A stretch of 64,000 nucleotides of DNA from Tomocerus qinae (Eukaryota; Arthropoda; Collembola; Entomobryomorpha; Tomoceridae): positions 992,001 through 1,056,000 of the forward strand of contig CM034549.1 in NCBI GenBank assembly GCA_020055645.1, written 5' to 3'. Positions 44,822 through 56,218 of this stretch are shown here, piece by piece. The translations under genes and the position numbers were made by a program. The number at the start of each line of letters is the position of its first letter. Position 1 is the first letter of the stretch. Below the pieces are notes generated by a model. That model did not search any database. It saw nothing but the letters and a program-made list of their open reading frames with translations, and was not told the origin of the DNA.

Positions 44822-46470
44822 TCATTTAAACTGCCTTCTATTCCATTGGCGACTGAGAGAAGCTTGAAATTTAGAAAGGGATATTGACCAATCCTCTTCG
44901 GAGTAGGAGTCCTCTGAGTCTTCCTGAATAACGAGCTTCGTGTCGCTTTGTTTCCAGTAGTCTTCAGAAATATTTTGCAAATGTTCTTCACCCGACCCCT
45001 TCCGTAAGTCGATGGCAATTTTTTCAATAGTAATTGTTCCAGATTTTGCAGTGGACACATCTTGGAGTATTTCATCTTTCTCCTCCAGTTCTTTAATTGC
45101 TTTTTTGTCTTGGGTTTTGGGTTTGTGCTTCTCGGCGGAGAGATTCGTGTGGGGACTGCCTTTCCCCTTCTTTGTTTTCTTTATTTTTCTCGGATTTCCA
45201 TCTCCTACGTCGACTTCCAGCTTCCCTGCCTTCTCTCTGCTGTTTAAAACTTGGGTTGTCTGTGGGAATAAGATATCATTTTGCTTATTGAGATTTTCTT
45301 GGGAATCGGAGCTATCGACTGGTGAGTTGAAATGTAAATATTTGTCGTTTGTGGTTTCGTTCCGTTGATTATCTCGGCTCCTATTATCTAGTTCATCCAA
45401 CTGATGTTCTAGTTCTCTCTGTCTAAACATCTTGAGTTGAAATTCAATGTCCGCGTCACCACCGATTTCCTCCTGACTGCTTCCCCCGATTCCCGATATC
45501 TCATCTTGAATACTGAATCCCACCTGCTTTATGTTTAACCCGTATATCTGTTGAGCAGAATTTGTTATCTTAAAGAAAGGATCAGGCTCAACTTCCAAAA
45601 AAGAGTTATCATAATAGCACTTCCCCTGAATATCCGAGTCGCTGTATCCATCTCCCCGCTTTAGTCGCCGCAGTGCTCTACTTTTCCATGCCTCTTCCTC
45701 CCTCAAAGATACCAGCTGAAAGACAAATACAAAAATTAGATAACTACTTGCAACATTTCATAAAAATAGATAGGGGACATTTTTGAAAAATGTTACTCCC
45801 CTTTCCCTGAAAAATGAAATATCAGAAAGAAATATATGGGATTTATTTTTTTTAATAAACACTGGAAATAAATTAATTAATTGCACACATACACCCCCGG
45901 AGTAATTATTTATTTTCAAAATAAAATTTCCGGAAATGAGAAAATGTCATGTGAAGATATTTATTCGGATGTCTGTTTGACTAGCCTTGGATGCTTTTTC
46001 AAGTATTTCATTTCGTAATGCAATTATTTCCTCGGATATCTCTTCTTCCCTTTTGGGGGCATCTTGTCTGAAATACATTTTAAGCCACTCCACAGGATTA
46101 TCGGGTTTATTGGGGAGTTCATTCAGGGAGGAAATGGCTTCAATTAGGATCTTTGGAATGCCCGTCTTCTCAATGAAATGAGCAAATTCATCTTCATGCT
46201 CGTCCACCAAATACTATACATTATTAAATAAACACTTGTTCAAATATTTTTTATAAATACATTTGGCAATGTCCTAACCCCTATCCTATCCCTATAACGC
46301 TACTAGACCGTAGTGCGGCTCCCAGCCAGCACAAGGATTGGCTCTATATAGACAATCAGCATTTAAGACGAAATCACATGAGATGACAGTCGTACCTTAA
46401 ATATAAAGTTCTGCCTTGTGTAGTCCGCCGTTGGGCTCCTGTGGAATTCCTCAGACGCTGAGTTGTCCAT
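44822..46470 (-). CDS. MYCBP-like protein gene, three exons (best host-gene candidate)
   Basis: Proposed exons on the minus strand: 46396-46470 (ATG at 46470; donor GTACGA), 45986-46213 (acceptor tatag) and 44822-45715 (strong pyrimidine-rich ctttcag acceptor), all in phase 0 and giving about 398 residues. Exon 2 encodes EFAHFIEKTGIPKILIEAI, then LPNKPDNPVEWLKMYF and a charged helix EEISEEIIALRNEILEKASK. This resembles c-Myc-binding protein (MYCBP/AMY-1), a small coiled-coil partner protein of A-kinase anchoring complexes. MYCBP is usually about 100 residues, whereas exon 3 adds a long acidic and lysine-rich tail (KIKKTKKGKG; a DSEDSYSEEDWS block) with no domain I recognise. The exon 2 donor would be GC (GCTAGT), the only phase-compatible site I found, so that junction is uncertain. 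It is surrounded by transposons but has no lesion. Confidence 0.6.
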
Positions 46471-46658
46471 ATTTGTAGTAAATACTGTTGAAATAAAGTT
46501 TGGAGTCGCAAAATTGCAGTTCCATTGTTCTAATTCGGCCACGGATTGGTTAAAATTTTTCAAAATTAAACATTTTATTGGTTATTTCCATGGCGAGAAT
46601 TCTGTAGGTGACAACAATTTTTTGGAAATGGATGCATTTCATAATTTTATTGTTCCAT

Positions 46659-46956
46659 TGGGCAGACCAAGATGCCTCCATTACAAGGTGAAGACATAGA
46701 GGGATATTCCCCGAGTTTGCACCCAATTCGAATTCTACCTATACTGCCATGCCACAGAGAAGTAAGCACCCAAGCCGAAAGTAACCATGGTTATTTGGTT
46801 TGGTTGCCTACCTCTCTGTGGTAGAAAGTAAATACGGATTGGGTGCAAAAATCCGGGAAACCCCCTCTATGTCTTCACCTTGTAATGGAGTTGATATTAA
46901 ACAAATGCGTTACTATAGACTATAGAGTGACAAATTCGAGGCATCTTGGGGCAGAC
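46659..46956. repeat. Inverted repeat upstream of the MYCBP-like gene
   Basis: CCATTACAAGGTGAAGACAT (46677 onward) and its inverse (to 46889) form arms that extend outward to GGGCAGACCAAGATGCCTC against GAGGCATCTTGGGGCAGAC. Inner blocks with TTGCACCCAAT also pair. It lies about 190 bp from the proposed start codon. Confidence 0.7.
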
Positions 46957-47089
46957 AATAAAGTATTTTGTAAACCAATTCACACTAAGCTAATCTCAAA
47001 TGTTTATTCATACTCTTCAACTATCTCCTATTCCGTACTCATTACTCATTACACTGCGCCGTTGTGTCCACTACAGTTCCTGTCACCCC

Positions 47090-47300
47090 ATGGTGACTAT
47101 TTTCAAATCGAGGGGGACATGAAAATCACTTCTCATTGGTGGATGAAATTTTTTATTGACCAATCAGATTTCAAAATATTATTATGTTATGATCTTCATA
47201 AAGCATTCCCAAGGGAAATATTTATTGCAACATTTGACTTTTGGGATATTGTACACTTTATAGCATGTAATGTTATTATCACCATCCGCATCCTAAGCTA
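47090..47300 (+). repeat. Degenerate arm of the foldback family
   Basis: It matches 49187-49330 in order: GGTGACTATTTTCAAATCGA, GACCAATCAGATTTCAAAAT and GGAAATATTTATTGCAACAT. It is more diverged than the copies at 38.6 and 49.2 kb, and no partner arm is seen. Confidence 0.6.
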
Positions 47301-47588
47301 TACTTAATACATTGCGTACTTACACACAGATAGATAACTGTAACAAGACAAGTAGACTAAGCTAGCAGACATATCAGAGAGTATTTTAGCATACATTATC
47401 GTTACTTATTACTATATCTATGAAATACTATATTATGCTAGTGTTTTATAGACAAGTTTTTAACATAAAATATACATTATCGGCAAGCATTATCGGTAAT
47501 TAAAGTACTAGACTAGATTAGTTTTAATTTCTGTAAGGAGCAGCTATAGATACTGATGATTCATAGCAACAAAATCTACACTAAACCG

Positions 47589-48836
47589 TACTGTTACTTC
47601 CTCATAGCAATGGTATTACCCATTGCGGAGTGGCACTTGGATACGCATTCTGATTGGCTGAAATTTTTTGAAATCCAGCCTTCTGATTGGCTATTGCTAT
47701 AACGAATATTTTATAGATTCCCCAGATGGGGGAATTTTAGTAACACTTTACAATTTACTACAAATTACAATGCACTACATGAATATTATACACAGAATGC
47801 ACACAAAGACACTTTGCATGGTACAACAGAATCGTTCTCATTCTACTAGTATGAATCATTTACTGCGTGCGTATAGTAATTAAATACCCTGATGTTGTTG
47901 AAGTGTGAAATGCGAATTATTGATAAACTGCCTCCGTTTCAAACAGATGATACATTCGGTTTCATTTTAATGCATTGACAATTGCAAACACATAATTTTA
48001 CTCAACCTATAATAGCAATAACAATAACAAACAGAATTTTAAGACTCCAACTCCAACCTGACCATGTAAATAACATTATACACAGAAGGATTTTGCATAA
48101 AGTCTGAAAGTTAGCTGGTACATCGGTGTCATAATATTATTATTATTGCGACTTCGATGTACCTTATCGTATCATTTACGCATCCATACTAGTAGGTAAA
48201 CATCAATTATTTCTAAAAATTTAATTAATTAAAATCATATAGAAAGTAAAGATAGTAACATCTCTCATTTCTCATTCTTCCATGATTTATGGCAAAAATA
48301 ATTAGTTTACACAACTAGTATGGTTACATCTCTCGCTCTGTACGTTAAGTCTGAATGTGTGAATTCTTTATAATATATTACTATATAATCGAAGTATTCT
48401 GTATGTTATTGCTATGATAGGTTGAGTAAAATTATGTGTTTGCAACTGTCAATGCAGTAAAATGAAACCGAATGTGTCATCTGTTTGAATTGGAGGCAGT
48501 TTATCAATAACTCACATTTCACACTTCAACAACATCAGGGCATTTAATTACTATACGCGGTAAATGATTCATAATAGTAGAATGAGAACGAATTGTTGTT
48601 GTGCCATGCAAAGTGTCTTTGCGTGCATCCTGTGTATGATATTCATGTAGTGCATTGTAATTTGTAGTAAATTGTAAAGTATTGCTAAAATTCCCCCATC
48701 TGGGGAATCTATAAAATATTCGTTATAGCAATAGCCAATCAGAAGGCTGGATTTCAAAAAATTTCAGCCAATCAGAATGCGTATCCAAGTGCCACTCCGC
48801 AATGGGTAATACCATTGCTATGAGGAAGTAACAGTA
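47589..48836. mobile_element. Foldback element with arms of about 430 bp
   Basis: The left arm starts TACTGTTACTTCCTCATAGC and the right arm is its inverse, with matching blocks CAAGTGCCACTCCGCAATGG, AAATATTCGTTATAGCAATA and GTTGAGTAAAATTATGTG. The loop of about 380 bp (48020-48395) is AT-rich. No target duplication found and no coding capacity. Confidence 0.85.
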
Positions 48837-48849
48837 GTATGTCTACTGT

Positions 48850-49180
48850 CTATTTTGCGTAATCCTTACTCTACATAAACGTAAAGTGGGACATGTGCAT
48901 GGAATTCTTTCACTATTCTTGTATTAAGGTTTGTATATATGTCCGTAATATATTGTAATTATTAACCCTAGTATGGATGACCTTCCAAATCATCAGTAAA
49001 GTATGACATAGTCTGTTTCCAGACTATGTGTAAAAGAGCCTAGGCTGTCCACAGACTTTGCGTAGACTAAGGGTTTCTGCTGGGCAGGAAATATTGTAGG
49101 ATAATTAAGTTATGGAAATTATAGCTCGCTACAAGTATGTACAATTTCTATTATGTTCTTTGCATATGCATGTGCAAATA
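48850..49180. other. No recognisable gene
   Basis: Two close GACATAGTCTG/CAGACTATGT half-palindromes near 49010-49030. Nothing else. Confidence 0.35.
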
Positions 49181-49186
49181 ACAAAA

Positions 49187-49959
49187 TGTCCAAATCATCC
49201 CATGGAGATAATTTTCAAATCGAAACGGAAATATCTCTGGCTTCTGATTGGTCGATGCATTTTTGAAATTGACCAATCAGAGCACAGCATTTCATTTCAA
49301 AATTTTATATGATTTTCATAAAGCATTCCCAGGGGAAATATTTATTGAAATACTGAACTTTGCATTACAGAATTGTGACTTGTGATATAAAGACGTGCGG
49401 ACTAACTTTTTTAGCATGTATGAATACCATCACTACCATCGTTTTAAAAAAATGCGGACTTACACTTTAGCATCACATCATCCTCATCATATAAGCTTTA
49501 ATACAATTGCATTGCGTACTCAATCCTATGAAATAATACAATTAACTTTCGAATTGTAATAAAAACACCATAAAATAGACTAGACTAGCTTTGCTGAAAG
49601 GAGCAATGATTGACACTATAGATATAGTCTACTCTATTGTAACGTTCTCACAGTTAATAGTTAATCCAATAGCGTGTTTTATTTACATCATGGAGTTTAG
49701 TACAATGTATCTATACGATTTATGATGGTTGTGATGGTATTCATACATGCTAAAAAAGTTAGTCCGCGTGTCTTTATATCACAAGTCACAATGCTGTAAT
49801 GCTAAGTATTTCCCCTGGGAATGCTTTATGAAACTTATATAAAATTTAAAAATAAATGCTGTGCTCTGATTGGTCAATTTCAAAAATGCATCGACCAATC
49901 AGAAGCCAGAGATATTTCCGTTTCGATTCGAAAATTATCTCCATGAGATGATTTGGACA
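49187..49959. mobile_element. Foldback element, family type copy
   Basis: Arms start TGTCCAAATCATCCCATGGA and end with the inverse (TGAGATGATTTGGACA). They run inward about 300 bp, including TCTGGCTTCTGATTGGTCGA, AAAGCATTCCCAGGGGAAAT and a TGTATGAATACCATCAC block. The loop lies around 49500-49690. Related single arms or modules are at 34.8 and 35.8 kb (inside 34301-36078), 38.6 kb and 47.1 kb. Confidence 0.82.
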
Positions 49960-50525
49960 GTATACCACAAGAACTAACTCCACAATCACAACATCCATGG
50001 CATAGCCTTCCCACAGACTATAAAATTACGAAACCTTGCAGGCGTATTTTCCTGTTTTGCATTTTTTTCATATCCTAAATATTCGCAAAATAACTTCTCA
50101 ATAAATATATAAGCAAAGAAACGCATTTGTGACAACAAAAAATCCTGAAGTTATTAGACAAATCTATCCCTGTTTTATTAGACACCAAAGTCAAAAAGTC
50201 TGTAGACAGCCTAGGTTATCCAGGGAATGAGTAAGGACTAGACTATCACTACTGAGTTTGTTCTACGTTTCAACACGCTTAGGCATCAAAAATTAGTGTT
50301 AATAAATATATCAACGGTCTATGAAATTCGGGCCAATGCGCAATCGCTAGAAATTTAGTGATTTCAACATTTTTCTAGCACATTTTGTGTGCTAGGATTC
50401 AACTAGTACTTGAGTCAACAGTTACTCCGTACAGCAAATAGTTAAGATAATCTAGTCTATTACTATGATGTTTTCTTAGTTCGAAAGTTAATTCAATAAC
50501 ATTAGTGTGTTAAAATTGGTTTTAA
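49960..50525. other. No recognisable gene
   Basis: 50450-50510 echoes the foldback arm phrase GTTCGAAAGTTAAT.CAATA. Otherwise nothing. Confidence 0.35.
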
Positions 50526-50645
50526 CGGATGAAAGCTATGTCACGCCTTACTGCCCTGTACGAAAGTCATTTTGGATATGATCGCTAGGCTGTTTCCAGT
50601 TTCGGGGCAGGAATGTGAAAAACATGTAAAATTGGGCAATGGTTA
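50526..50645 (-). repeat. Dispersed repeat, copy 2
   Basis: Reverse-orientation copy of 8325-8455: GAAAGCTATGTCACGCC, CTGCCCTGTACGAAAGTC and GGGGCAGGAATGTG. Confidence 0.7.
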
Positions 50646-51529
50646 TTTTCAGTCTGCACTCTGTACATGTTGAAACAAATTACCTTTTTATTAACCTTAT
50701 AATTGTAATTATCAATTTTTGAAACGTAACTCATTACAAATTAATGATAAAAACATCAAGCTACAGATGATGGGTAGTTATTAGAAGAAATCAATGAAAT
50801 ATTTACATTTTACGTATTTGACAAATATTATCCGAATATTATCTGATATTGACAGGTAATTAAAAATTCAGTTGCAATGGCATCCTATTCAGTTTTAATC
50901 AGCAGTAGGATTAAAACTCACCATCAGTTGTGTTAATTAAAATTAGAGTCAGTGTTAATCAATCATCTGATAGCGATGATAATGATGATGGACTCCGGAT
51001 AAGCGATACCGGGCAATTTCTTAAGGGCCCGGTTCCTCTGACAATCGTGAAAAATGTTTCGAATTTCGAAAAACAAAATAGGTTCCTAATGTTAGCCGAA
51101 ACCCGCATTTTCCAACTGGTTCAAACTACCCCTGGTTTATGAAAATCATTGGGCATTTTACACGACACTCAATGATTTTCACAAACCAAATTAAATGAGG
51201 GGAGATAATCCTTATATTTGCAGTTGAAAATACAAATCTAATGAAATGGCATTACAGTTCTTTTTTTATTGAGAAATTTTTTAGGCTATTCATGTTAAGA
51301 TTTCTGACAGGTTTCAAAATTTGTATTTTGATTTCCATGGATACCCAGACTAGTTACAACATGATGCCCTTTGACCTCCCATGGTCAACCCTTTCAGATA
51401 ACCTTTTAAAAAATAATTTCAATCATAAAAAAATAAGTACAATAAGTTCACAGTCGTATCGTAAGCAAAATAAATGAATGATATTTATTTTGTCATTCTA
51501 ATCAAGGAATCAAGGTTTCTACAGAAACT
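50646..51529. other. No recognisable gene
   Basis: An AATGATTTTCA/TGAAAATCATT inverted pair lies at about 51140-51185. Otherwise nothing. Confidence 0.35.
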
Positions 51530-51958
51530 GTACCTCTGTGGTAGGAGGTTAGTCAGTGTGGGAGTTTGCAATTTAGAAATTCACTTTTTCCCCTCTGGAG
51601 GACAAATCCTATAATTTGTCCTCCACTGCTTGGAAAGGACTGGCCAAGGTACGTAAAATTTTAGATTGTCAAGGTGATATGGCATAAGGTAATTTCATGC
51701 TCGAAAAACTTGACTTTTTGCAACCACATAAGAGGCGCGACATTCCCCTTTGACCCCTGCAGTTACCTGGTTTCCGTTGTCCTTGGTAACGGGGAACATG
51801 AAATAACCTTATGTCGCGTCCCCTTCAATCTAAAATTTTACTTACCTTGGGACTGGCATAACTAACTACCATGGTAATTACAGGCAGGGAAATATAGAGG
51901 TGAAAAAAAGTGAATTTGTAAATACCAAACTCCCGACTAACCTCCTACCATATAGAGG
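51530..51958. mobile_element. TIR element, GGTAGGAGGTTAGTC family
   Basis: The left end reads GTGGTAGGAGGTTAGTCAGT and the right end the inverse GACTAACCTCCTACCAT. Further paired blocks: AATTCACTTTTT and, deeper, a TCTAAAATTTTA pair, ATAAGGTAATTTCATG against CATGAAATAACCTTAT, and GCGCGACAT against ATGTCGCG. No target duplication was fixed. Same family as 44516-44697. Confidence 0.72.
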
Positions 51959-51967
51959 AATCTTGTC

Positions 51968-52130
51968 AAGAAATGTCAACAGCTTTATCGGAAGGGTTCA
52001 ACTAGGCCCTTTGCGCGAATACCTATAAGGGACAAATCGTACCAGTTGTCATTGTCAACAATCGGTTAATAGGCAAAAAACGTCCCCTATAGATATTCAC
52101 TCGGGTGTCGAGCTCAACCCTCCTGATAAA
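51968..52130. repeat. Miniature inverted-repeat element
   Basis: The left end CAGCTTTATCGGAAGGGTTC and the right end inverse (GAACCC-type, CTCCTGATAAAGC) enclose about 160 bp. A partial copy lies just left of the foldback element at 34245-34290. Confidence 0.6.
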
Positions 52131-52276
52131 GCAGAAAAGAAGCCAAGGGATACCACGCCCATCAAAGTTTCTATTGATCTTATCTTATCACTTCAATCTG
52201 TCGGGTGTTCTATGACCTATGCATCCGGTCAATTATGTGTCATTTCCAACTTTCCATTTTTGCGTAAACTTGCTTT

Positions 52277-52590
52277 GCTTTTCGATCAATATCTACCAAA
52301 GTTCTACTCCGATTTTATAATGCAGTACACGGTTGAAATTAGAAACGTATTCCCTTCAAGTTATATAAATAAAATTAGCATTATACGAGCTAATTATGTA
52401 TTTTGTTAATATTAAGTTGTGAAATCATGGCAAAATTCGACAAAAAAGTTTAACCATTTTTAACGGATAGTAAGCTAAGAATATTTGTTTCTTTTTTTTA
52501 TATAACTTGAAGGGAATATGTTTCTGATTTTAACCATGTACTGTATTATAAAATCGGAGTAGAACTTTGGTAGATATTGATCGAAATGTA
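52277..52590. repeat. Inverted repeat with arms of about 90 bp
   Basis: The arms carry TTCGATCAATATCTACCAAA, GTTCTACTCCGATTTTATAA and CCCTTCAAGTTATAT with only a few differences. The spacer is about 130 bp. No coding capacity. Confidence 0.82.
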
Positions 52591-52599
52591 AAAAATGAT

Positions 52600-53630
52600 T
52601 TACATGTATTTTGATAGTCTTTTGAATTTTTCAAATCGTATATACCGGGCGCTTAAGTGATCAGATTTGATCTGTTATTAGATAAATGCTGCGATAAAAT
52701 TACGTCACGGTTTCGAAGTTTATAGAGTATCTGGGGCCTATTACACCGTTAATTTGCACATTGCGTTTTGCACTTTTTGTTTTGGAAGCGCAACTGCTGG
52801 CAACGAAAATTAAATTTGAATACTAATTATTTGCACCAAAGAACTGAATTTGCACTTTGCATCGGTTTGCAAAATCTCAGGAGAATTTGCTGTTGAGTTA
52901 TAGAAATTGCAAAGTGCGAATATGTGAAATATATGAATATAAATAAAATATGTCAATATTTTGAAAAATTTTTGAAAAAATGTGAAATGTGAAGTATTCG
53001 GAGCGAGGAAGAGAATGGCAGTTAATAAAAGCCATGAAATGATTAAAGTCTATAAAGTGAGTGAGGGTAGGCCTTCCACATTATTAAGCGACATAGGCAG
53101 TTGATGGGGATTATTGAAATCCGTAACTTACGGATGATCAATAGTCTTTTGCTTGTAAAAGTTATTTGATGCAGTAATGGTGGGCTTAGGAATGTCAATT
53201 TGAAAGTAATATGCATTTGGCACACCCACCAGCGAAGCGAGGGCATTTTATTCCTACAATAATGGAGTCTGGTGAAAGAGAGTCAGTGAACTGCAGATGA
53301 GGTAAAGTGGCCGACAAAAGGACTCGGTCGGGAGGACTTCTCACGGTGGTGTAATAAATTTTGAATGTAATATCAAGTGCGAGACGATCAAATTTAAGGA
53401 TGGCGTGGCGAAATTTCATTACATACACATTGCATTTTAATGAGAGTGGAAACATTTGTTGAAAGCACGGAGAAAGCCAGTCAGTGATAAGACTTCCATC
53501 ACTATCTATCATTGTCAGCAAATGCCCTGCATTATAATATTATTTCAGGCTTTCCTCAATGAACTACTCGTCCCTCCAACTCTGTCTGCAGTCTGCCAAA
53601 CTCTCACTACCTGGTGTTCGCCGATTTATG
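52600..53630. other. No recognisable gene
   Basis: Open frames at 53043-53246 and 53195-53521 (minus) have no motif. No repeat recognised. Confidence 0.35.
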
Positions 53631-53973
53631 CCAATCCAATTAGGCCAAAGGGCAAAACTCATTTAGGCCAATCCAATTAGGCCAAAGGGCCAAGGACGTA
53701 TTTAGGGATAGGCTTTACGGGCTGAAGCCCCCTCCCCCCCGAAATCCAAGAAAAATGGAGTTTTTTTCTCAAAATAGCAAAAAATTTCGCGCTCCGCGCG
53801 ATTATTTGCCATTTTAAGCAGTTTTTGACTCATTTCCTTCAAAAAATGTATATATATATACTTAAAATATCTATTGGAAATCTACCCCCCTCCGAAACTC
53901 AGTTCTGCATACGTGCTTGCAAAGGGCAAAACGCATTTAGGCCAATCCAGAAACTCTGAAAACCCATTTAGGC
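53630..53973. repeat. TTAGGCCAA-type short tandem repeat with an insertion
   Basis: Units such as AATTAGGCCAAAGGGCAAAAC and CATTTAGGCCAATCC repeat about five times around the hAT-type insertion at 53691-53919. Confidence 0.65.
53691..53919. mobile_element. 229-bp hAT-type miniature element
   Basis: Exact 8-bp duplication CAAAGGGC at 53683-53690 and 53920-53927. Inverted ends CAAGGACGTAT and CAAGCACGTAT. The interior has the phrase CTCCCCCCCCGAAATCCAAG and a TTTCGCGCTCCGCGCGA palindromic block. No coding capacity. Confidence 0.88.
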
Positions 53974-54099
53974 CAAAAAAGCCTATGGCAAGCCGTAACA
54001 GAAGCTCGCCTGAGTGAAGGGGACCATGTACACAGTTTTAGTAAAATAATAGAAATAGGTATATTTTCATACTTATTGGTTAATATTATCAAAATCAAA

Positions 54100-54720
54100 A
54101 TGTATGAATGTTGACCATCAAAGTCAATAGAAAATCAAAGCAGATTAACCTTGACTATGAAAATCAACAGAAAATAAAAATAGATTAAGATTGATGTTGA
54201 AAACCAACGGAAATTTAAAATAAATTAAGATTGATGTTGAAAACCAACGGAAATTTAAAATAAATTAAGATTGACATTGAAAATCAACAGAAAATCAAAA
54301 TAGATAATTGTTGAGTATGAAAATCAACAGAAAATCAAAATAGGCGTTGCTGACTATGAAAATCAACAGAAAATCAAAATAGGCAGTTGCTGACTATGAA
54401 AATCAACAGAAAATCAAAATAGATAATTGTTGAGTATGAAAATCAACAGAAAATCAAAATAGGCAGTTGCTGACTATGAAAATCAAAAGAAAATCAAAAT
54501 AGGTAGTTGCTGACTATGAAAATATACAGAAAATCAAAATAGGTTATTGCTGACTATGAAAATCAACAGAAAATCAAAATAGATAATTATTGACTATGAA
54601 AATCAACAGAAAATCAAGATTTGATTAATGTTGACTATGAAAGTCAGCAGAAAAACAAAAAAATTATTGTTGACTATGAAAATCAACAGAAAATCAAAAT
54701 TGATTAATGTTGGCTATCAT
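54100..54720 (+). repeat. 37-bp minisatellite in the left arm
   Basis: Some 16 units of TTGACTATGAAAATCAACAG plus AAAATCAAAATAGATAA, with variation mainly in the last positions. Relatives in inverse orientation occur at 55360-55540, 55870-56020 and 62170-62440. Confidence 0.88.
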
Positions 54721-54894
54721 AATGAAAAGCAATTCGAAAAATATAAATTTAACTATCAATTTGCATATAAATGCGAATTAGATTTATTTCCGTCCTATAA
54801 TAGGTATTCTCGGGGTTGTGATGACCATATATTTACACTCAATGGTATCCTACAATATAACCTGCGGTATTTAGATAATAATGTTTACGCCGCT

Positions 54895-55850
54895 TTTTTA
54901 GCTCGCCTGAATAAGGCAGCTTATAGAACCACACAGTCTGTCCGTACGTCCGTCCGTACGTCCGTCCGTCCCCACGACGGACGAAACTTTCACCTTTGTC
55001 AACTTTCGAAAGCAATGACGGATATTGACCAAACTTGGCAAAAACAATGCCTATGGACCACTGACGATCCCTATTGATTTTGGGGCTAATCGGTCCATTG
55101 GTTGCTGAGATACCGCGCGCTCACTTTGTCTTCATTTTGATAGTCAAAGTGAAAAATGGGCTTAAAAAGTTCAATTGCGTTTTCTATAAATTGTTAGCGG
55201 GATAGTATAAAATATTTCACTCCGCTTCTACCGAATTTAAGATTTTATAGTAAAAGCAAATAAAACCAGAAAGTAACTATAAGAGGACGGAAATAAATCT
55301 ATTTCGCATTTTTATTCAATTTTATAGTCAAACTTGCATTATTCCAATTTCTATTGATTTTCATTATTAATATTGACCGATTTTGATTCTCTTTAGATTT
55401 TCATAGTCAACATTATTCAATTTTAATTTAATGTTGATTTTCATAGTCAAAATTATTCAATTTTGAATTTATGTTGATTTTTAGTCAACAATTATCAATT
55501 TTGAATTTGTGTTTATTTTCATAGTCAACATTAATCAATTTTAGCTCGCCTCTGAATAAGGCAGCTTATAAAATCGCACAGTCTGTCCGTCCGCCTGTCC
55601 CCGTACCCACGATAACTTTCGAATGCAATGACGGATATTAATTAAACTTGGTAAAAACCATACCTATGGACTGGTGACGATCTCTATTGATTTTCGGGCA
55701 AATCGCTCCATTGGTTGCTGAGATGCCGTGCGCTCACATTGTCTTCATTTTGATAGTCAAAGTGAAAAATGGGCATTAAAAAGTTAAATTGCGTTTCCTA
55801 TAAATTGTTACATTGATAGTATAAAATATTTCACTCCGTTTCTACCAAAT
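54895..55850 (+). repeat. Two GTCTGTC/ATAACTTTCGAA units in the core of the foldback element
   Basis: Units at 54895-55235 and 55540-55850 each begin TTTAGCTCGCCT, run through CAGTCTGTCCGT, a CAATGACGGATATT block and TTGGTTGCTGAGAT, and end AAAATATTTCACTCCG. The first has an extended GTCCGTACGTCC microsatellite at 54940-54970. Confidence 0.78.
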
Positions 55851-56218
55851 TTATTTTGAATTTATGTTTCATCGATTTTGATTTTGTATTGATTTTGATA
55901 GTAAAGGTTAATCAAATTTGATTTACTGTTGATTTTGATATTCAACATTAATCAATTTTGATTTTCTGTTGATTTTCATAGTCAACAATTATCTATTTTG
56001 ATTTTCTGTTGATTTTTCAAATGATATAGCTTCGTTTCCTTATAATATCAATGTCTGAATTTTTAATATGTCGTAGCTACATATATAAAGACTCAATTCT
56101 GAAAGCTTGATCAAAATCCATACGTTCGGTTTTGTGTTACGTGCGACTTTTCCTCTACCAAAATGTGTACACAGTAACCTTTACTCAGGCGAGCTTCTGT
56201 TACGGCTTGCTGTAGGTT

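Noticed and set aside
54628-55077. 149-codon ORF in the foldback element
   Set aside because: It runs through minisatellite and dispersed repeat units that occur elsewhere in other frames, and has no protein-like pattern.
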